A stretch of DNA of 38,944 nt from contig NZ_CALEVF010000225.1 in NCBI RefSeq assembly GCF_937920395.1, positions 1 to 38,944 on the forward strand, written 5' to 3'. Position 1 is the stretch's first letter; every line of letters starts with the position of its first letter. The translations under genes were made by a program, and so were the position numbers. Of this stretch, positions 16,461 through 25,233 are shown piece after piece. This DNA comes from an uncultured Clostridium sp. (GTDB taxonomy: Bacteria; Bacillota; Clostridia; Clostridiales; Clostridiaceae). Below the pieces are notes generated by a model. It was not told the DNA's origin, did no database searches, and saw nothing but the letters and a program-made list of their open reading frames with translations.

Positions 16461-16489
16461 TTGTACAAAGAAATATGATAAGTTATTAT
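16461..16489 (+). promoter_or_regulatory. Candidate promoter for galM
   Basis: TTGTAC (16461-16466) and TATTAT (16484-16489) with a 17-bp spacer, 38 bp before the epimerase start. A direct repeat ATGGTATAT (16411-16419 and 16435-16443) lies just upstream. Confidence 0.4.
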
Positions 16490-16526
16490 GATTAACAGAT
16501 AATATTTAAGAAAGGAAGAGTGAATT

Positions 16527-17579
16527 ATGAGTATAAAAACAAATTTCGGAATAGTAGATGGTAAGGAAGTATATCTTTTTACTATCAAAAATTCAAAGGG
16601 TATGGTTGCGCAGGTTAGTAATTACGGAGGGACATTAGTGTCATTAAAGGTTCAAGGAAAGAATGGCACCTTTGATGATGTAGTTTTAGGTTATGATAAA
16701 TTAGAAGATTATAGAAAGTATAACTATTTCTTTGGAGCAACGATTGGCCGAGTAGCAAATAGAATAGGAACTGCTAGTTTTGAAATCAATGGAAATAAAT
16801 ATAATTTAGCTAAAAATGAAGGCGAAAATCATATACATGGTGGAGTAGTAGGATTTGATAAAAAAGTATGGGAAGAAAAAATAGGATCAAAAGATACTGA
16901 TAATAGTGTAGAATTGTCTTACCTTAGTGTTGATGGAGAGGAAGGATACCCAGGCAATCTTAATGTATCTGTTAAGTTTACAGTTTCCGAGGATAATGAA
17001 TTAAAAATAGAGTATAAGGCTATTTCTGATAAGGATACTATAGTGAATCTTACTAATCATTCTTATTTTAACCTCTCGGGTCAGGGCTCAGGAGATATTT
17101 TAAAACATCAGGTTATGATTAATGCTGATAAATTCACAAGGAACAATAAAAATTCTATACCTACCGGTGAAATAATAGATGTTGCAAATACACCAATGGA
17201 TTTTAGAAAATTAACATATGTTGGAGAAAATATTTCAAGTAGTTATGAACAAATTGTATTTGGTAATGGATATGATCATAACTATATAATTAATAATACT
17301 GGTAAAAAACTTGAAAAGGCAGCTGAAGCTTATGATGAAAAAAGTGGACGTGTTATGGAAGTTTATACAACTAAACCAGGAGTACAGTTTTATACAGCAA
17401 ACTTTCTAACAGGGCAAGAACTGGGAAAAGGTGGGACAACATATAATAAAAGAGATGCTTTATGTTTTGAAACACAGTATTTTCCTAATGCAATTAATAC
17501 TGAGAACTTTGAGTCACCAATACTTAAAGCAAAACAAAATTATGAGAATGAAACAATATATAAATTTTCAGTAAGGTAA
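16527..17579 (+). CDS. galM: Aldose 1-epimerase (mutarotase)
   Basis: A 350-residue cytosolic enzyme that interconverts alpha and beta anomers of aldoses. Family blocks are present: GATIGRVANRIG, ENHIHGG with the first active-site His, NLTNHSYFNLSG with the second His, and ALCFETQYFPNAIN with the catalytic Glu. GAAAGGAAGAG precedes the ATG. It has its own promoter candidate and is followed by a terminator, so it forms a single unit beside the xylulokinase operon. It would speed equilibration of imported sugar, glucose-type or xylose. Family assignment is firm; the preferred sugar is not determined. Confidence 0.95.
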   Translation: MSIKTNFGIVDGKEVYLFTIKNSKGMVAQVSNYGGTLVSLKVQGKNGTFDDVVLGYDKLEDYRKYNYFFGATIGRVANRIGTASFEINGNKYNLAKNEGENHIHGGVVGFDKKVWEEKIGSKDTDNSVELSYLSVDGEEGYPGNLNVSVKFTVSEDNELKIEYKAISDKDTIVNLTNHSYFNLSGQGSGDILKHQVMINADKFTRNNKNSIPTGEIIDVANTPMDFRKLTYVGENISSSYEQIVFGNGYDHNYIINNTGKKLEKAAEAYDEKSGRVMEVYTTKPGVQFYTANFLTGQELGKGGTTYNKRDALCFETQYFPNAINTENFESPILKAKQNYENETIYKFSVR

Positions 17580-17596
17580 GAGTATTTTTAGTAAAG

Positions 17597-17642
17597 TGGA
17601 TTTCATCGTATATTAAGGGATGAAATTCATTTTTATTTTTTG
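17597..17642 (+). terminator. Intrinsic terminator after galM
   Basis: An 11-bp stem with one wobble (17597-17607 with 17619-17629), then a T-rich run (17630-17642). Confidence 0.85.
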
Positions 17643-17772
17643 TATAACTTCAATTGAATATATCATTTCTATAATTTGTATGATATGCTTTACATATAAA
17701 ATTCAAGATAAATAAAAAATGTTTATTAAAAAAGAAAGTTTTGAGATGTTTCAGAAAGGAAGTGAGTATTTA

Positions 17773-17853
17773 GTGTGTTTGTATACTTATAATACGATGC
17801 TCACTAAAGCTAAAATATGGATAATGAATTTCCAAATGCAGAGAATATATTAG
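17773..17853 (+). other. Candidate leader ORF overlapping the start of the sigma-54 activator
   Basis: A GTG-initiated 26-codon frame, preceded by AAAGGAAGTGAG, ends 37 bp inside the activator gene in another frame. The activator's own ATG has no visible ribosome site. Translation of the leader could therefore deliver ribosomes to the activator start. The peptide is not recognised, and it may not be made. Confidence 0.35.
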
Positions 17854-19202
17854 GTTGTTTATTAGAAAATTTGGAGGAAGGAATTCATGTAATAGACTGT
17901 GAAGGCAGAACTATTTACTACAATAGTGTTATGGGAAAGGTAGAAGGTGTAGAGCCTATAGAAGTCATAGGTAAAAAGGTTAATGAGTATCTAGAGGATG
18001 TAAAAGATGATGAGTCTACACTTATGAATGTATTAAAGTCTGGTGAAAAGATTGTAGATTTAATACAACATTATGGTAATGGATACAAGAAAAAAGTGAC
18101 GACGATAAATACTACTATTCCAGTAACTTTAGAAAATAAAGTTACTGCAGTGATTGAAATAGCTAAAGACATGACTCAATTAAAAGAGTTAACTGAAAAT
18201 ATTTGTAAATTACAAAATTTAGATAAAAAGCTTAATACACATTATATTTTTAGCGATATTTATGGTGAGAATCCTGTTATGAAAAATATTATAGAGAAAG
18301 CCCAAAAGGCTAGTATGTCAAGTTCATCTGTATTATTATATGCTGAAACTGGTTCAGGAAAAGAAGTTTTTTCTCAAAGTATTCACTATTGTGGTATTAG
18401 GAAAGATAAGCCATTTATACCTATAAATTGTGCAGCTATTCCTGCTTTATTGTTAGAAGGAATGCTTTTTGGTACAGAAAAGGGAAGTTTTACTGGAGCT
18501 GAAAATAAAAAAGGATTGTTTGAAGAAGCAAATCATGGAACCATTTTGCTTGATGAAGTTAATTCACTAGAACCATATCTTCAATCTAAACTTCTAAGAG
18601 TACTTCAAGATGGTTATATAAGACCTATTGGAAGCACTAAAAGTATATATATAGATGTAAGAATAATAGCCACATTAAATGAGGAGCCACAAAAACTTAT
18701 AGAAAGTGGTAAACTAAGAAAAGATTTTTATTATAGGTTAAGTGTACTGAGAATAGATATTCCTCCACTAAGAGAAAGAAAAGAGGATATTATTTTATTT
18801 GTAAAAAAACTAATTGAAAAATATAATAGAATTTTAGGTAAAAATATAAAAGGTATAGATGATAATATGATGATAAAACTTAAAGAGTACAATTGGCCGG
18901 GAAATATTCGTGAATTAACAAATGTTATTGAATCTGCGATGAATATGGCAGACAATAATTCGATTTTAACGGAAAATTATTTTGATTCTAAAATTATATA
19001 TGAAAACAACAAAAATTCTTGTGATGTTTTGTCAAAATCAGATGATAAATTTGATTTAGAAGGTTACATGATTAATATTGAAAAAAATATAATAAAAAAA
19101 ATATTAAAAAAGAATAATTTTAATGTTAGTAAAACTGCTAGAGAGCTTAGTATTTCAAGACAAAATCTTCAATATAAAATAAAAACATATAAAATAGTAT
19201 AA
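17817..19202 (+). CDS. PAS-domain sigma-54-dependent transcriptional activator (RocR-like)
   Basis: A 461-residue bacterial enhancer-binding protein. Residues 10-115 form a PAS sensor (ILGCLLENLEEGIHVIDCEGRTIYYN). Residues about 145-375 are the AAA+ domain: Walker A AETGSGKE (176-183), the sigma-54 contact loop GSFTGA (223-228, Ser for the usual Ala), Walker B GTILLDEVNS, arginine-finger region RKDFYYRLSVLRIDIPPLRER, and NWPGNIRELTN. The C-terminal helix-turn-helix (SKTARELSISRQNLQYKIKTYKI) is Fis-type. It has no receiver domain, so a small molecule sensed by the PAS domain is likely. The next operon carries a -24/-12 promoter and palindromic sites, so this protein almost certainly drives ornithine degradation. 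RocR of Bacillus is the closest known analogue. A TAA lies two codons before this ATG and no ribosome site is seen. Confidence 0.93.
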   Translation: MDNEFPNAENILGCLLENLEEGIHVIDCEGRTIYYNSVMGKVEGVEPIEVIGKKVNEYLEDVKDDESTLMNVLKSGEKIVDLIQHYGNGYKKKVTTINTTIPVTLENKVTAVIEIAKDMTQLKELTENICKLQNLDKKLNTHYIFSDIYGENPVMKNIIEKAQKASMSSSSVLLYAETGSGKEVFSQSIHYCGIRKDKPFIPINCAAIPALLLEGMLFGTEKGSFTGAENKKGLFEEANHGTILLDEVNSLEPYLQSKLLRVLQDGYIRPIGSTKSIYIDVRIIATLNEEPQKLIESGKLRKDFYYRLSVLRIDIPPLRERKEDIILFVKKLIEKYNRILGKNIKGIDDNMMIKLKEYNWPGNIRELTNVIESAMNMADNNSILTENYFDSKIIYENNKNSCDVLSKSDDKFDLEGYMINIEKNIIKKILKKNNFNVSKTARELSISRQNLQYKIKTYKIV

Positions 19203-19215
19203 AATCAGAAAAACA

Positions 19216-19252
19216 TGCAAAATTATTTGCTAATCATGCAAAATATTTTGCA
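19216..19252. promoter_or_regulatory. Two tandem palindromic activator sites (UAS 1 and 2)
   Basis: TGCAAAATTATTTGCT (19216-19231) and TGCAAAATATTTTGCA (19237-19252) begin 21 bp apart, two helical turns. The second is a perfect 16-bp palindrome. They lie just after the activator gene and about 155-190 bp before the sigma-54 promoter. This suits an upstream activating sequence bound by Fis-type helix-turn-helix dimers. Confidence 0.7.
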
Positions 19253-19325
19253 GGCCTAATTAAGTTTAGAAGAGATTGAAGCTGCTGGGAATTATTAGTT
19301 TAAAATTTTTTATTATAATAAAATA

Positions 19326-19341
19326 TGCAGAATATTTTGCA
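19326..19341. promoter_or_regulatory. Third palindromic activator site (UAS 3)
   Basis: TGCAGAATATTTTGCA differs from the perfect palindrome at 19237-19252 by one base. It lies about 65 bp before the -12 element, closer than typical enhancers. Three copies in 130 bp make chance unlikely. Confidence 0.65.
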
Positions 19342-19349
19342 TGTTTAAA

Positions 19350-19393
19350 ACACATGTATTTAAGCAATGGCTTAAATACATGTGTTTTTATTT
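19350..19393 (+). terminator. Strong intrinsic terminator of the activator gene
   Basis: A perfect 16-bp stem (19350-19365 with 19370-19385) with a 4-nt loop, then TTTTTATTT. It lies between the activator sites and the sigma-54 promoter, so it isolates the operon from activator-gene readthrough. Confidence 0.93.
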
Positions 19394-19408
19394 GGCATGG
19401 TAATTGCT
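19392..19408 (+). promoter_or_regulatory. Sigma-54 (-24/-12) promoter of the ornithine operon
   Basis: TTGGCATGGTAATTGCT matches the consensus TTGGCACNNNNNTTGCW except for T in place of C after GGCA. The GG (19394-19395) and GC (19406-19407) doublets are 12 bp apart, as required. It is followed by ortA about 65 bp downstream and is preceded by a dedicated sigma-54 activator and its likely sites. Confidence 0.85.
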
Positions 19409-19472
19409 ATTAGTAAAGTAAGAATGTTAATAAAGTAATTTAATAATAATTTCGATTTTGGAGGTAAAAATT

Positions 19473-19763
19473 ATGATTAAAAAAGGCACCTGGGTTGAAG
19501 TAGAAGAAATCGTTTTAGAACCAAAGGATAGAGCTGCAAATATTCCAGATGAGACAAAGAAAACTCCGCTTAAATGCTGGATACGAGGAAATTGTCTTAG
19601 TGATTGTGAATTAGGAAATGAGGTACAAGTTGAAACTAATGTAGGTAGAATTGCTAAAGGAATAGTTGTTCAAATAGAGCCAGGATATTACCATACATAT
19701 GGTAAATATGTTGAAGAAATAAGTAATATAGGAAAGCAAGCTAGAGAGATGATATCTCAGTAA
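19473..19763 (+). CDS. ortA: 2-amino-4-oxopentanoate thiolase, alpha subunit
   Basis: A 96-residue small subunit. With OrtB it cleaves 2-amino-4-oxopentanoate with CoA to alanine and acetyl-CoA, the last step of ornithine oxidation. The sequence MIKKGTWVEVEEIVLEPKDRAANIPDETKKTPLK and the conserved CWIRGNCLSDCELGNEVQVET, then RIAKGIVVQIEPGYYHTYG, are typical of OrtA. The ATG is preceded by GGAGGT; an in-frame ATG five codons earlier has no ribosome site. It is the first gene after the sigma-54 promoter, and ortB follows 42 bp later. Confidence 0.94.
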   Translation: MIKKGTWVEVEEIVLEPKDRAANIPDETKKTPLKCWIRGNCLSDCELGNEVQVETNVGRIAKGIVVQIEPGYYHTYGKYVEEISNIGKQAREMISQ

Positions 19764-19805
19764 AATAATGACTTTAAATCTAGGTTTAATAGGAGGTTTT
19801 ACAAC

Positions 19806-21218
19806 ATGAATAAATATGAAGAGCTTATGGCTAGAAAGAATGATATAATTTTAAAATCTATAGGAATAGATTATAGCAAATATGAAACTGGCAAAATTTC
19901 ATTTGATTATGAAGCTTTGATGAGTGATGTTGAATATTCTTTTGAAGAAGTTAAAAAAATTCAAAGAGAGGTGGGAGTAGGAGATACTCCACTTCTAGAA
20001 TTAAGAAATATAACAAAACTAGCAAGAAAGGTATCAAAGACTGGACATGCAGCTAGAATATTTATTAAAGATGAGAGCTGCAACCCATCTGGAAGTTTTA
20101 AAGATAGAAGAGCGTGCGTATCTGTATTTGATGCAATGAAGAGAGGGTACAAGGGCGTAGGAGCAGCTACTTCAGGTAATTATGGAGCTGCAGTTGCATC
20201 TCAAGCAAATATACGTGGCCTTAAATGTATAATTGCAAACGAATGTTATGATTCAAGAAAAGTAGGACAACCAGAAATATTAGAAAAAGGAAGAAAGTGC
20301 GAAGGATTTGGAGCAGAGGTTGTTAGGCTTTCTGTAGGTCCTGAATTATTTTATACTTATCTAAAAATTCTTGAAGATACTGGTTATTACAATGCTTCAC
20401 TATATTCATCTTATGGAGTAGCTGGAATTGAAACTTTAGGATATGAAATAGCTGAGCAGTGTAGAGAAAAATTAGGAAAAGATCCTGATGCTGTTATTAT
20501 AACTCAGGCAGGTGGTGGTAATACTACTGGTACTGCAAGAGGACTTATAAGAGCTGGTGCAGTGGATACAAAGATAGTAGGAGCTTCTGTTGATCTTTCA
20601 GGATTACACATGGCATCAGATATAGATTTCAATAAGAAATCGTTTACTACCGGACATACAGGATTTGGGATTCCGTTTATGACCAATCCTGATAGGTCAG
20701 ATGTACCTAGAAGTTCCGCTAGACCATTAAGATATTTGGATAGATATGTAACAACTACTCAAGGTGATGTATTTTGGATGACTGAAGTATTAGCACAACT
20801 TGAAGGACTCGAACGAGGACCAGCGGGGAATATTTCACTAGTAGCTGCGTTTGCAATTGCTCAGGAATACGATGATGATGCTATTATAGTTGTTCAAGAG
20901 ACTGAATATACAGGAGCAGGCAAACATATATTACCTCAACTTAATTTTGCTAAAGATAATGGAATTAAAGTTTATGTTGGTAATCCAGAGGAACAAATAC
21001 CAGGTAAGAATATAGTAATTCCGTCTCATCCATCAAAGGTAAAAGTCACTGATGTTAGTATGGAAGGGTTAAAAAAATCATATATGAAAAATATAATTAA
21101 GAAATTAGGTGAGAACAAAGCGGAGCAGGTTGATATTGAATATTTGTCTTTGGAAACAAAAATGTCCAAAGAAAAAATAGTAGAAATATTAAAACAACAT
21201 GATATAGAAATATGTTAG
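19806..21218 (+). CDS. ortB: 2-amino-4-oxopentanoate thiolase, beta subunit (PLP)
   Basis: A 470-residue PLP enzyme of the threonine synthase-like fold II group; it forms the catalytic part of the thiolase with OrtA. The PLP lysine is Lys99 in NPSGSFKDRRA. The phosphate-binding Gly-rich stretch is QAGGGNTTGTARG, and the asparagine loop TSGNYGAAVASQA is present. AGGAGG precedes the ATG. The oraS gene starts 14 bp later. It is intact and of family length. Confidence 0.95.
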   Translation: MNKYEELMARKNDIILKSIGIDYSKYETGKISFDYEALMSDVEYSFEEVKKIQREVGVGDTPLLELRNITKLARKVSKTGHAARIFIKDESCNPSGSFKDRRACVSVFDAMKRGYKGVGAATSGNYGAAVASQANIRGLKCIIANECYDSRKVGQPEILEKGRKCEGFGAEVVRLSVGPELFYTYLKILEDTGYYNASLYSSYGVAGIETLGYEIAEQCREKLGKDPDAVIITQAGGGNTTGTARGLIRAGAVDTKIVGASVDLSGLHMASDIDFNKKSFTTGHTGFGIPFMTNPDRSDVPRSSARPLRYLDRYVTTTQGDVFWMTEVLAQLEGLERGPAGNISLVAAFAIAQEYDDDAIIVVQETEYTGAGKHILPQLNFAKDNGIKVYVGNPEEQIPGKNIVIPSHPSKVKVTDVSMEGLKKSYMKNIIKKLGENKAEQVDIEYLSLETKMSKEKIVEILKQHDIEIC

Positions 21219-21232
21219 GGGGAGTTTAATTT

Positions 21233-21598
21233 ATGAAAAGAGAAGATGATTTCGAAGTAAGAAGAGAACATTTAAAAAAATTGACGAATGATCAGTTATA
21301 TGACAAGTTTTGGAGTCTTACCAATCAAGTTGTAAAACCAATGGTGGATTTAGCGTATAATCATACATCTCCAGCAATTGAACGTTCTGTAGTACTTAGA
21401 ATGGGCTTTTCTAGTTTACAAGCTCAGCCTATAATATCTTATGGAACTAAATGGAACCTACTTGGTAAGGGTATAGGAAATGTGATTTTAACTTATGCAA
21501 AGCTTAAAGATATGGATTATATTAAAGCAGGAGTGGAACTTTCTAAAGGAATAGGCTGGGATGTCGTATCTGAAAAAATGAAAGGAAGTGACAACTAA
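21233..21598 (+). CDS. oraS: D-ornithine 4,5-aminomutase, small subunit
   Basis: A 121-residue subunit of the adenosylcobalamin- and PLP-dependent aminomutase that moves the terminal amino group of D-ornithine to C4, giving 2,4-diaminopentanoate. The sequence KREDDFEVRREHLKKLTNDQLYDKFWSL and SPAIERSVVLRMGFSSLQAQPI are family-typical. A GGGGGAG site precedes the ATG. Its TAA overlaps the oraE ATG (TAATG), consistent with translational coupling and equal subunit production. Confidence 0.95.
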   Translation: MKREDDFEVRREHLKKLTNDQLYDKFWSLTNQVVKPMVDLAYNHTSPAIERSVVLRMGFSSLQAQPIISYGTKWNLLGKGIGNVILTYAKLKDMDYIKAGVELSKGIGWDVVSEKMKGSDN

Positions 21599-23808
21599 TG
21601 CAGGAAAAACTAGAAGAAAATACAAAACTTAATGTAGAAGAGATATTAAAGGATTTAGATAAGTATGAACCTAAATGGAGAGGCTGGCACTGGAGAGAAA
21701 AAAATGAAAATGGAAAGATTGGTGAATTCACATATCATGAAATATCGGCACCTTTAAAGAAGAGTCAACCTCTTCCAGCAGCAAGGAGTTTTGGGAATAT
21801 AGATCCACAACCAAGAGCAACTATTACCACAGAAATTGCTTCAGGTAGATTTGAAGATGATATAAGAAGAATGAGAATGGCAGCATGGCACGGTGCGGAT
21901 CATTTGATGGTTATTAGAACAATGGGACAAAGTCATTTTGATGGGTTACTCGAAGGAACCCCTGAAGGATTTGGTGGGGTACCAATAACTAGGAAAGAAA
22001 TTAGAGCAACAAGAAAAGCTATAGATTTAATAGAAGAAGAAGTAGGAAGAAAGATTAATTTCCATTCTTATGTATCTGGTGTTGCAGGTCCAGATGTAGC
22101 AGTTATGTTTGCAGAAGAAGGAGTTAATGGAGCTCATCAAGATCCACAATACAATGTACTTTATAGAAATATTAATATGGTTAGATCTTTCGTTGATGCC
22201 GCAGTTGCAAAAGGCATCATGGCACATGTTGGAATGCTTCAAATAGATGGTGCACATAATGCAAATGCAACAGCTATGAAGGGCTATAAGGTAATGCCAG
22301 AGCTTATGGTGCAACATGCTATAAATTCTTGCTTTTCTGAGCTCGTTGGAATGAAACCAGAAAATATTGCTTTATCAACAGTACCGCCAACATCAGCACC
22401 AGCGCCTTGTATGAGATATGACTTACCTTATGCAGTTGCTCTAAGGGAGTTTTTCAAAAAATATAAAATGAGAGCTCAAATGAATACTAAATATATAGAA
22501 TCCTGTGAAAGGGAAGCTACAGTAGGACATACTTTGAATCTTTTAATATCGGAGTTAACATCAGCAGATATTCAAAGTACAATAACCCCTGATGAAGGAC
22601 GTAATGTTCCTTGGCATTATAATAATATTCATGCCATAAACACAGCTAAACAGGCATTTATAGGTATGGATGGATTAATGGATATGATAGAACTTAAGAA
22701 AACTGGATATCTAAGAGAAAAGGCAAGAGAAATTCAAGAAAGAGCTGTTTTATTCTTTGAAGAAATAATCGATGTAGGTGGATACTTTAAAGCTGTAGAT
22801 TCTGGATTTTTTATTGATTCAGGCCAGTACCCAGAAAGAAATGATGACGGTATTGCAAGAAAGATTTTAGGTGGAGATGCAGTTGGAACAATAGTTAAGA
22901 GAGAGGCGGATTATTTTGCACCAGTTTGTGGTCATTTTGGATACAATAATGTTCCAAAAGAGTATAAAAAACCTTGTGATGCTATTGATGGATGTACATT
23001 GTGTAATCATTCCAAAATTATATACATTGATGAATTAGATGATAATGATAATGTATTTAAGAGAATGGAAAAAGTTAAAGAAGATGGAACTGTGGTTCCC
23101 GAGGTTCAATGGGCTAAAGATGGGTATGTAAAAATCACTTTATGTATACCAGAAAATGAACAGATTAGTGAAGCTGCAGCTCTTGAGATGGGAAAGAGAA
23201 TGAATTTGAAAAATGTAGAAATTGTTCATAAACAAGTGTTACAAAAGGCTGAAGGAACTCTCGTTGAAATAAAAGGAGTATGTGATTTTACACCTATAAA
23301 ACGTGATGAGTTAGTTCTTCCAAAGAGAAGAAAATCACTATCAGATCAACAAATGAAAGATTATGTAAAACAGCATCCAATAAAGGTTGTTGCAGCAACT
23401 GTTGGGGAAGATGAACATTCAGTTGGAGTTCGTGAAGTTATTGATATTAAACATGGTGGAGTTGAAAAATTCGGTATAGAAGCAATTTTCCTTGGAACCT
23501 CATGTCCAATAGAAAAACTTGTAGATGCGGCTATAGAGTCAAAAGCTCAAGCTATACTCTGTAGTACAATAATTAGTCATAACGATGTTCATACAAAGAA
23601 CATGAAAAAACTTAGTGATCTTTGTATAGAAAAGGGAGTAAGAGATAAGATTATACTTGTTTCAGGTGGAACTCAAGTAACTGATGAAATAGCTAAAGCA
23701 AACGGAATGGATGTTGGTTTTGGACGTGGATCAAACGGAACCTCTGTTGCATCATTCATAATTAAAAGGTTAATGGGTTTACCTAATAATGAAGAAGAGG
23801 AAGAGTAA
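21598..23808 (+). CDS. oraE: D-ornithine 4,5-aminomutase, large subunit (B12- and PLP-binding)
   Basis: A 736-residue catalytic subunit. The N-terminal TIM-barrel part includes AAWHGADHLMVIRTMGQSHFDG and INFHSYVSGVAGPDVAV. The C-terminal Rossmann domain carries the B12 motif DxHxxG in GEDEHSVG, with His607 as the lower cobalt ligand. Lys618 in REVIDIKHGG occupies the position of the PLP-binding lysine known in the Clostridium sticklandii enzyme. The cysteine pair DGCTLCNH is also conserved. A small acidic tail (EEEEE) ends the protein. The start overlaps the oraS stop. Cobalamin radicals inactivate such mutases, which explains the reactivase gene just downstream. Confidence 0.96.
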   Translation: MQEKLEENTKLNVEEILKDLDKYEPKWRGWHWREKNENGKIGEFTYHEISAPLKKSQPLPAARSFGNIDPQPRATITTEIASGRFEDDIRRMRMAAWHGADHLMVIRTMGQSHFDGLLEGTPEGFGGVPITRKEIRATRKAIDLIEEEVGRKINFHSYVSGVAGPDVAVMFAEEGVNGAHQDPQYNVLYRNINMVRSFVDAAVAKGIMAHVGMLQIDGAHNANATAMKGYKVMPELMVQHAINSCFSELVGMKPENIALSTVPPTSAPAPCMRYDLPYAVALREFFKKYKMRAQMNTKYIESCEREATVGHTLNLLISELTSADIQSTITPDEGRNVPWHYNNIHAINTAKQAFIGMDGLMDMIELKKTGYLREKAREIQERAVLFFEEIIDVGGYFKAVDSGFFIDSGQYPERNDDGIARKILGGDAVGTIVKREADYFAPVCGHFGYNNVPKEYKKPCDAIDGCTLCNHSKIIYIDELDDNDNVFKRMEKVKEDGTVVPEVQWAKDGYVKITLCIPENEQISEAAALEMGKRMNLKNVEIVHKQVLQKAEGTLVEIKGVCDFTPIKRDELVLPKRRKSLSDQQMKDYVKQHPIKVVAATVGEDEHSVGVREVIDIKHGGVEKFGIEAIFLGTSCPIEKLVDAAIESKAQAILCSTIISHNDVHTKNMKKLSDLCIEKGVRDKIILVSGGTQVTDEIAKANGMDVGFGRGSNGTSVASFIIKRLMGLPNNEEEEE

Positions 23809-23819
23809 AAGGAGTGTGA

Positions 23820-25220
23820 TTGCTTGTGAAGGTAGATTATCTTGTTGCTGAAATAGGTAGCACCACGACTCTGGTTACAGCATTTAACGTATGTTATGAT
23901 GAGACTGGAAAGGTTTTTGTAGACATACCTTTTCAAGGTAACAGCTGTACTACGGTAACAGATGGTGATGTAACTATAGGACTCAAAAATGCAGTTAAAG
24001 ATATTGAAAATCAAATACATGAACCAATTACATGGAAAAAGATGCTAGCGACTTCTAGTGCTGCAGGTGGGCTTAGAATAACTGTTCATGGGCTTATGGA
24101 GCATATGACTGTTAAGGCGGCAAAGGAAGCAGCTCTTGGCGCTGGTGGCATCATAAAAATGGTTACTGCTGGGAAAATGAGAAAGAGTGATTTAAACAGG
24201 ATACATGATATAAATCCTAATATGATAATGATTGCAGGCGGTACAGATTATGGTGAGAGGGAAACAGCTCTTTATAATGCAGAACTTATAAGTGCTGAAA
24301 AATTTAGTATTCCTATTGTCTACTGTGGAAACAGCGAAAATAGAGAAGAAATAAAAGAAATATTTGAAGGGCAGGAGATTTATCTAATAGATAATGTTTA
24401 CCCAAGTGTAGATATGCTAAATGTGGAACCTGCAAGGAAAATAATACAAGAAGCCTTTGAAAAAAACATTGTAAAAGCACCGGGAATGAGTAAAATAAAA
24501 GAAATGGTAAATGGAAGCATAATGCCAACTCCAGGAGCAGTTATGGAAAGTTCAAAAGTTTTATATGACATTATTGGGGATTTAGTAGTTCTTGATGTGG
24601 GAGGCGCTACCACAGATGTACATTCGGTTACAGATGGAAGTAGTGCAGTTTTAGATATGCTAATAAATCCTGAACCAAAGGCTAAAAGGACTGTAGAAGG
24701 AGATCTTGGAGTTTTTATTAATAGTAAAAATGTAATCGATTTACTTGATGATAGGGATTTGGGTGAATTTAGTACTGAGTATATAAGAGAGCATATAAAG
24801 CCTATACCAAAAGATAAAGATGACGTATTTGCAAGTAGACTGCTAACGAAGAAAGCTATATCTGTTGCAGTAGATAGACATGTTGGATTTATAAAAAGAA
24901 AATATGATGGTGACAGTGGGTTTGTAGCCTATGGTAAGGATTTATCTGAGGTTAAATATATAATAGGCACCGGAGGCGCACTTACAAGGCTTACCAGGGG
25001 AGAAGATTTACTTTTGAAAATAAGGTACTTAAAGGATGAAGTTACAATGTTACCTAAAAAGGGTGCTAAAGTATTAATAGATAAAAACTATATTATGGCA
25101 TGTGCAGGAGTGTTAAGTAGAGAAAATAAAGAGGTTGCAAAAGCACTTTTAGTTCAAAGTTTAGGGATAACAAAGGATATGAAAATTAATGAAGATAGAT
25201 TTGAGTTAAGTTTAAAATAA
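23820..25220 (+). CDS. MutL/GlmL-like reactivating ATPase for the ornithine aminomutase
   Basis: A 466-residue protein of the MutL/GlmL family, found next to glutamate and ornithine mutases and thought to be an ATP-dependent chaperone that exchanges damaged cobalamin. The actin-like ATPase motifs are visible: EIGSTTTLVTAFN at the N terminus, ATSSAAGGLRI, and LVVLDVGGATTDVHSV in the second half. The position right after oraE supports a role with that mutase. The start is a TTG 5 nt after AAGGAG; a GTG two codons later is an alternative. The function is inferred from family and context. This is not the DNA mismatch-repair MutL. Confidence 0.88.
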   Translation: MLVKVDYLVAEIGSTTTLVTAFNVCYDETGKVFVDIPFQGNSCTTVTDGDVTIGLKNAVKDIENQIHEPITWKKMLATSSAAGGLRITVHGLMEHMTVKAAKEAALGAGGIIKMVTAGKMRKSDLNRIHDINPNMIMIAGGTDYGERETALYNAELISAEKFSIPIVYCGNSENREEIKEIFEGQEIYLIDNVYPSVDMLNVEPARKIIQEAFEKNIVKAPGMSKIKEMVNGSIMPTPGAVMESSKVLYDIIGDLVVLDVGGATTDVHSVTDGSSAVLDMLINPEPKAKRTVEGDLGVFINSKNVIDLLDDRDLGEFSTEYIREHIKPIPKDKDDVFASRLLTKKAISVAVDRHVGFIKRKYDGDSGFVAYGKDLSEVKYIIGTGGALTRLTRGEDLLLKIRYLKDEVTMLPKKGAKVLIDKNYIMACAGVLSRENKEVAKALLVQSLGITKDMKINEDRFELSLK

Positions 25221-25233
25221 GGAGAGTATCTAT

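Noticed and set aside
23820..25220. DNA mismatch-repair MutL
   Set aside because: Name coincidence only; the protein has actin-like ATPase motifs and sits beside a B12 mutase, as GlmL/MutL reactivases do.
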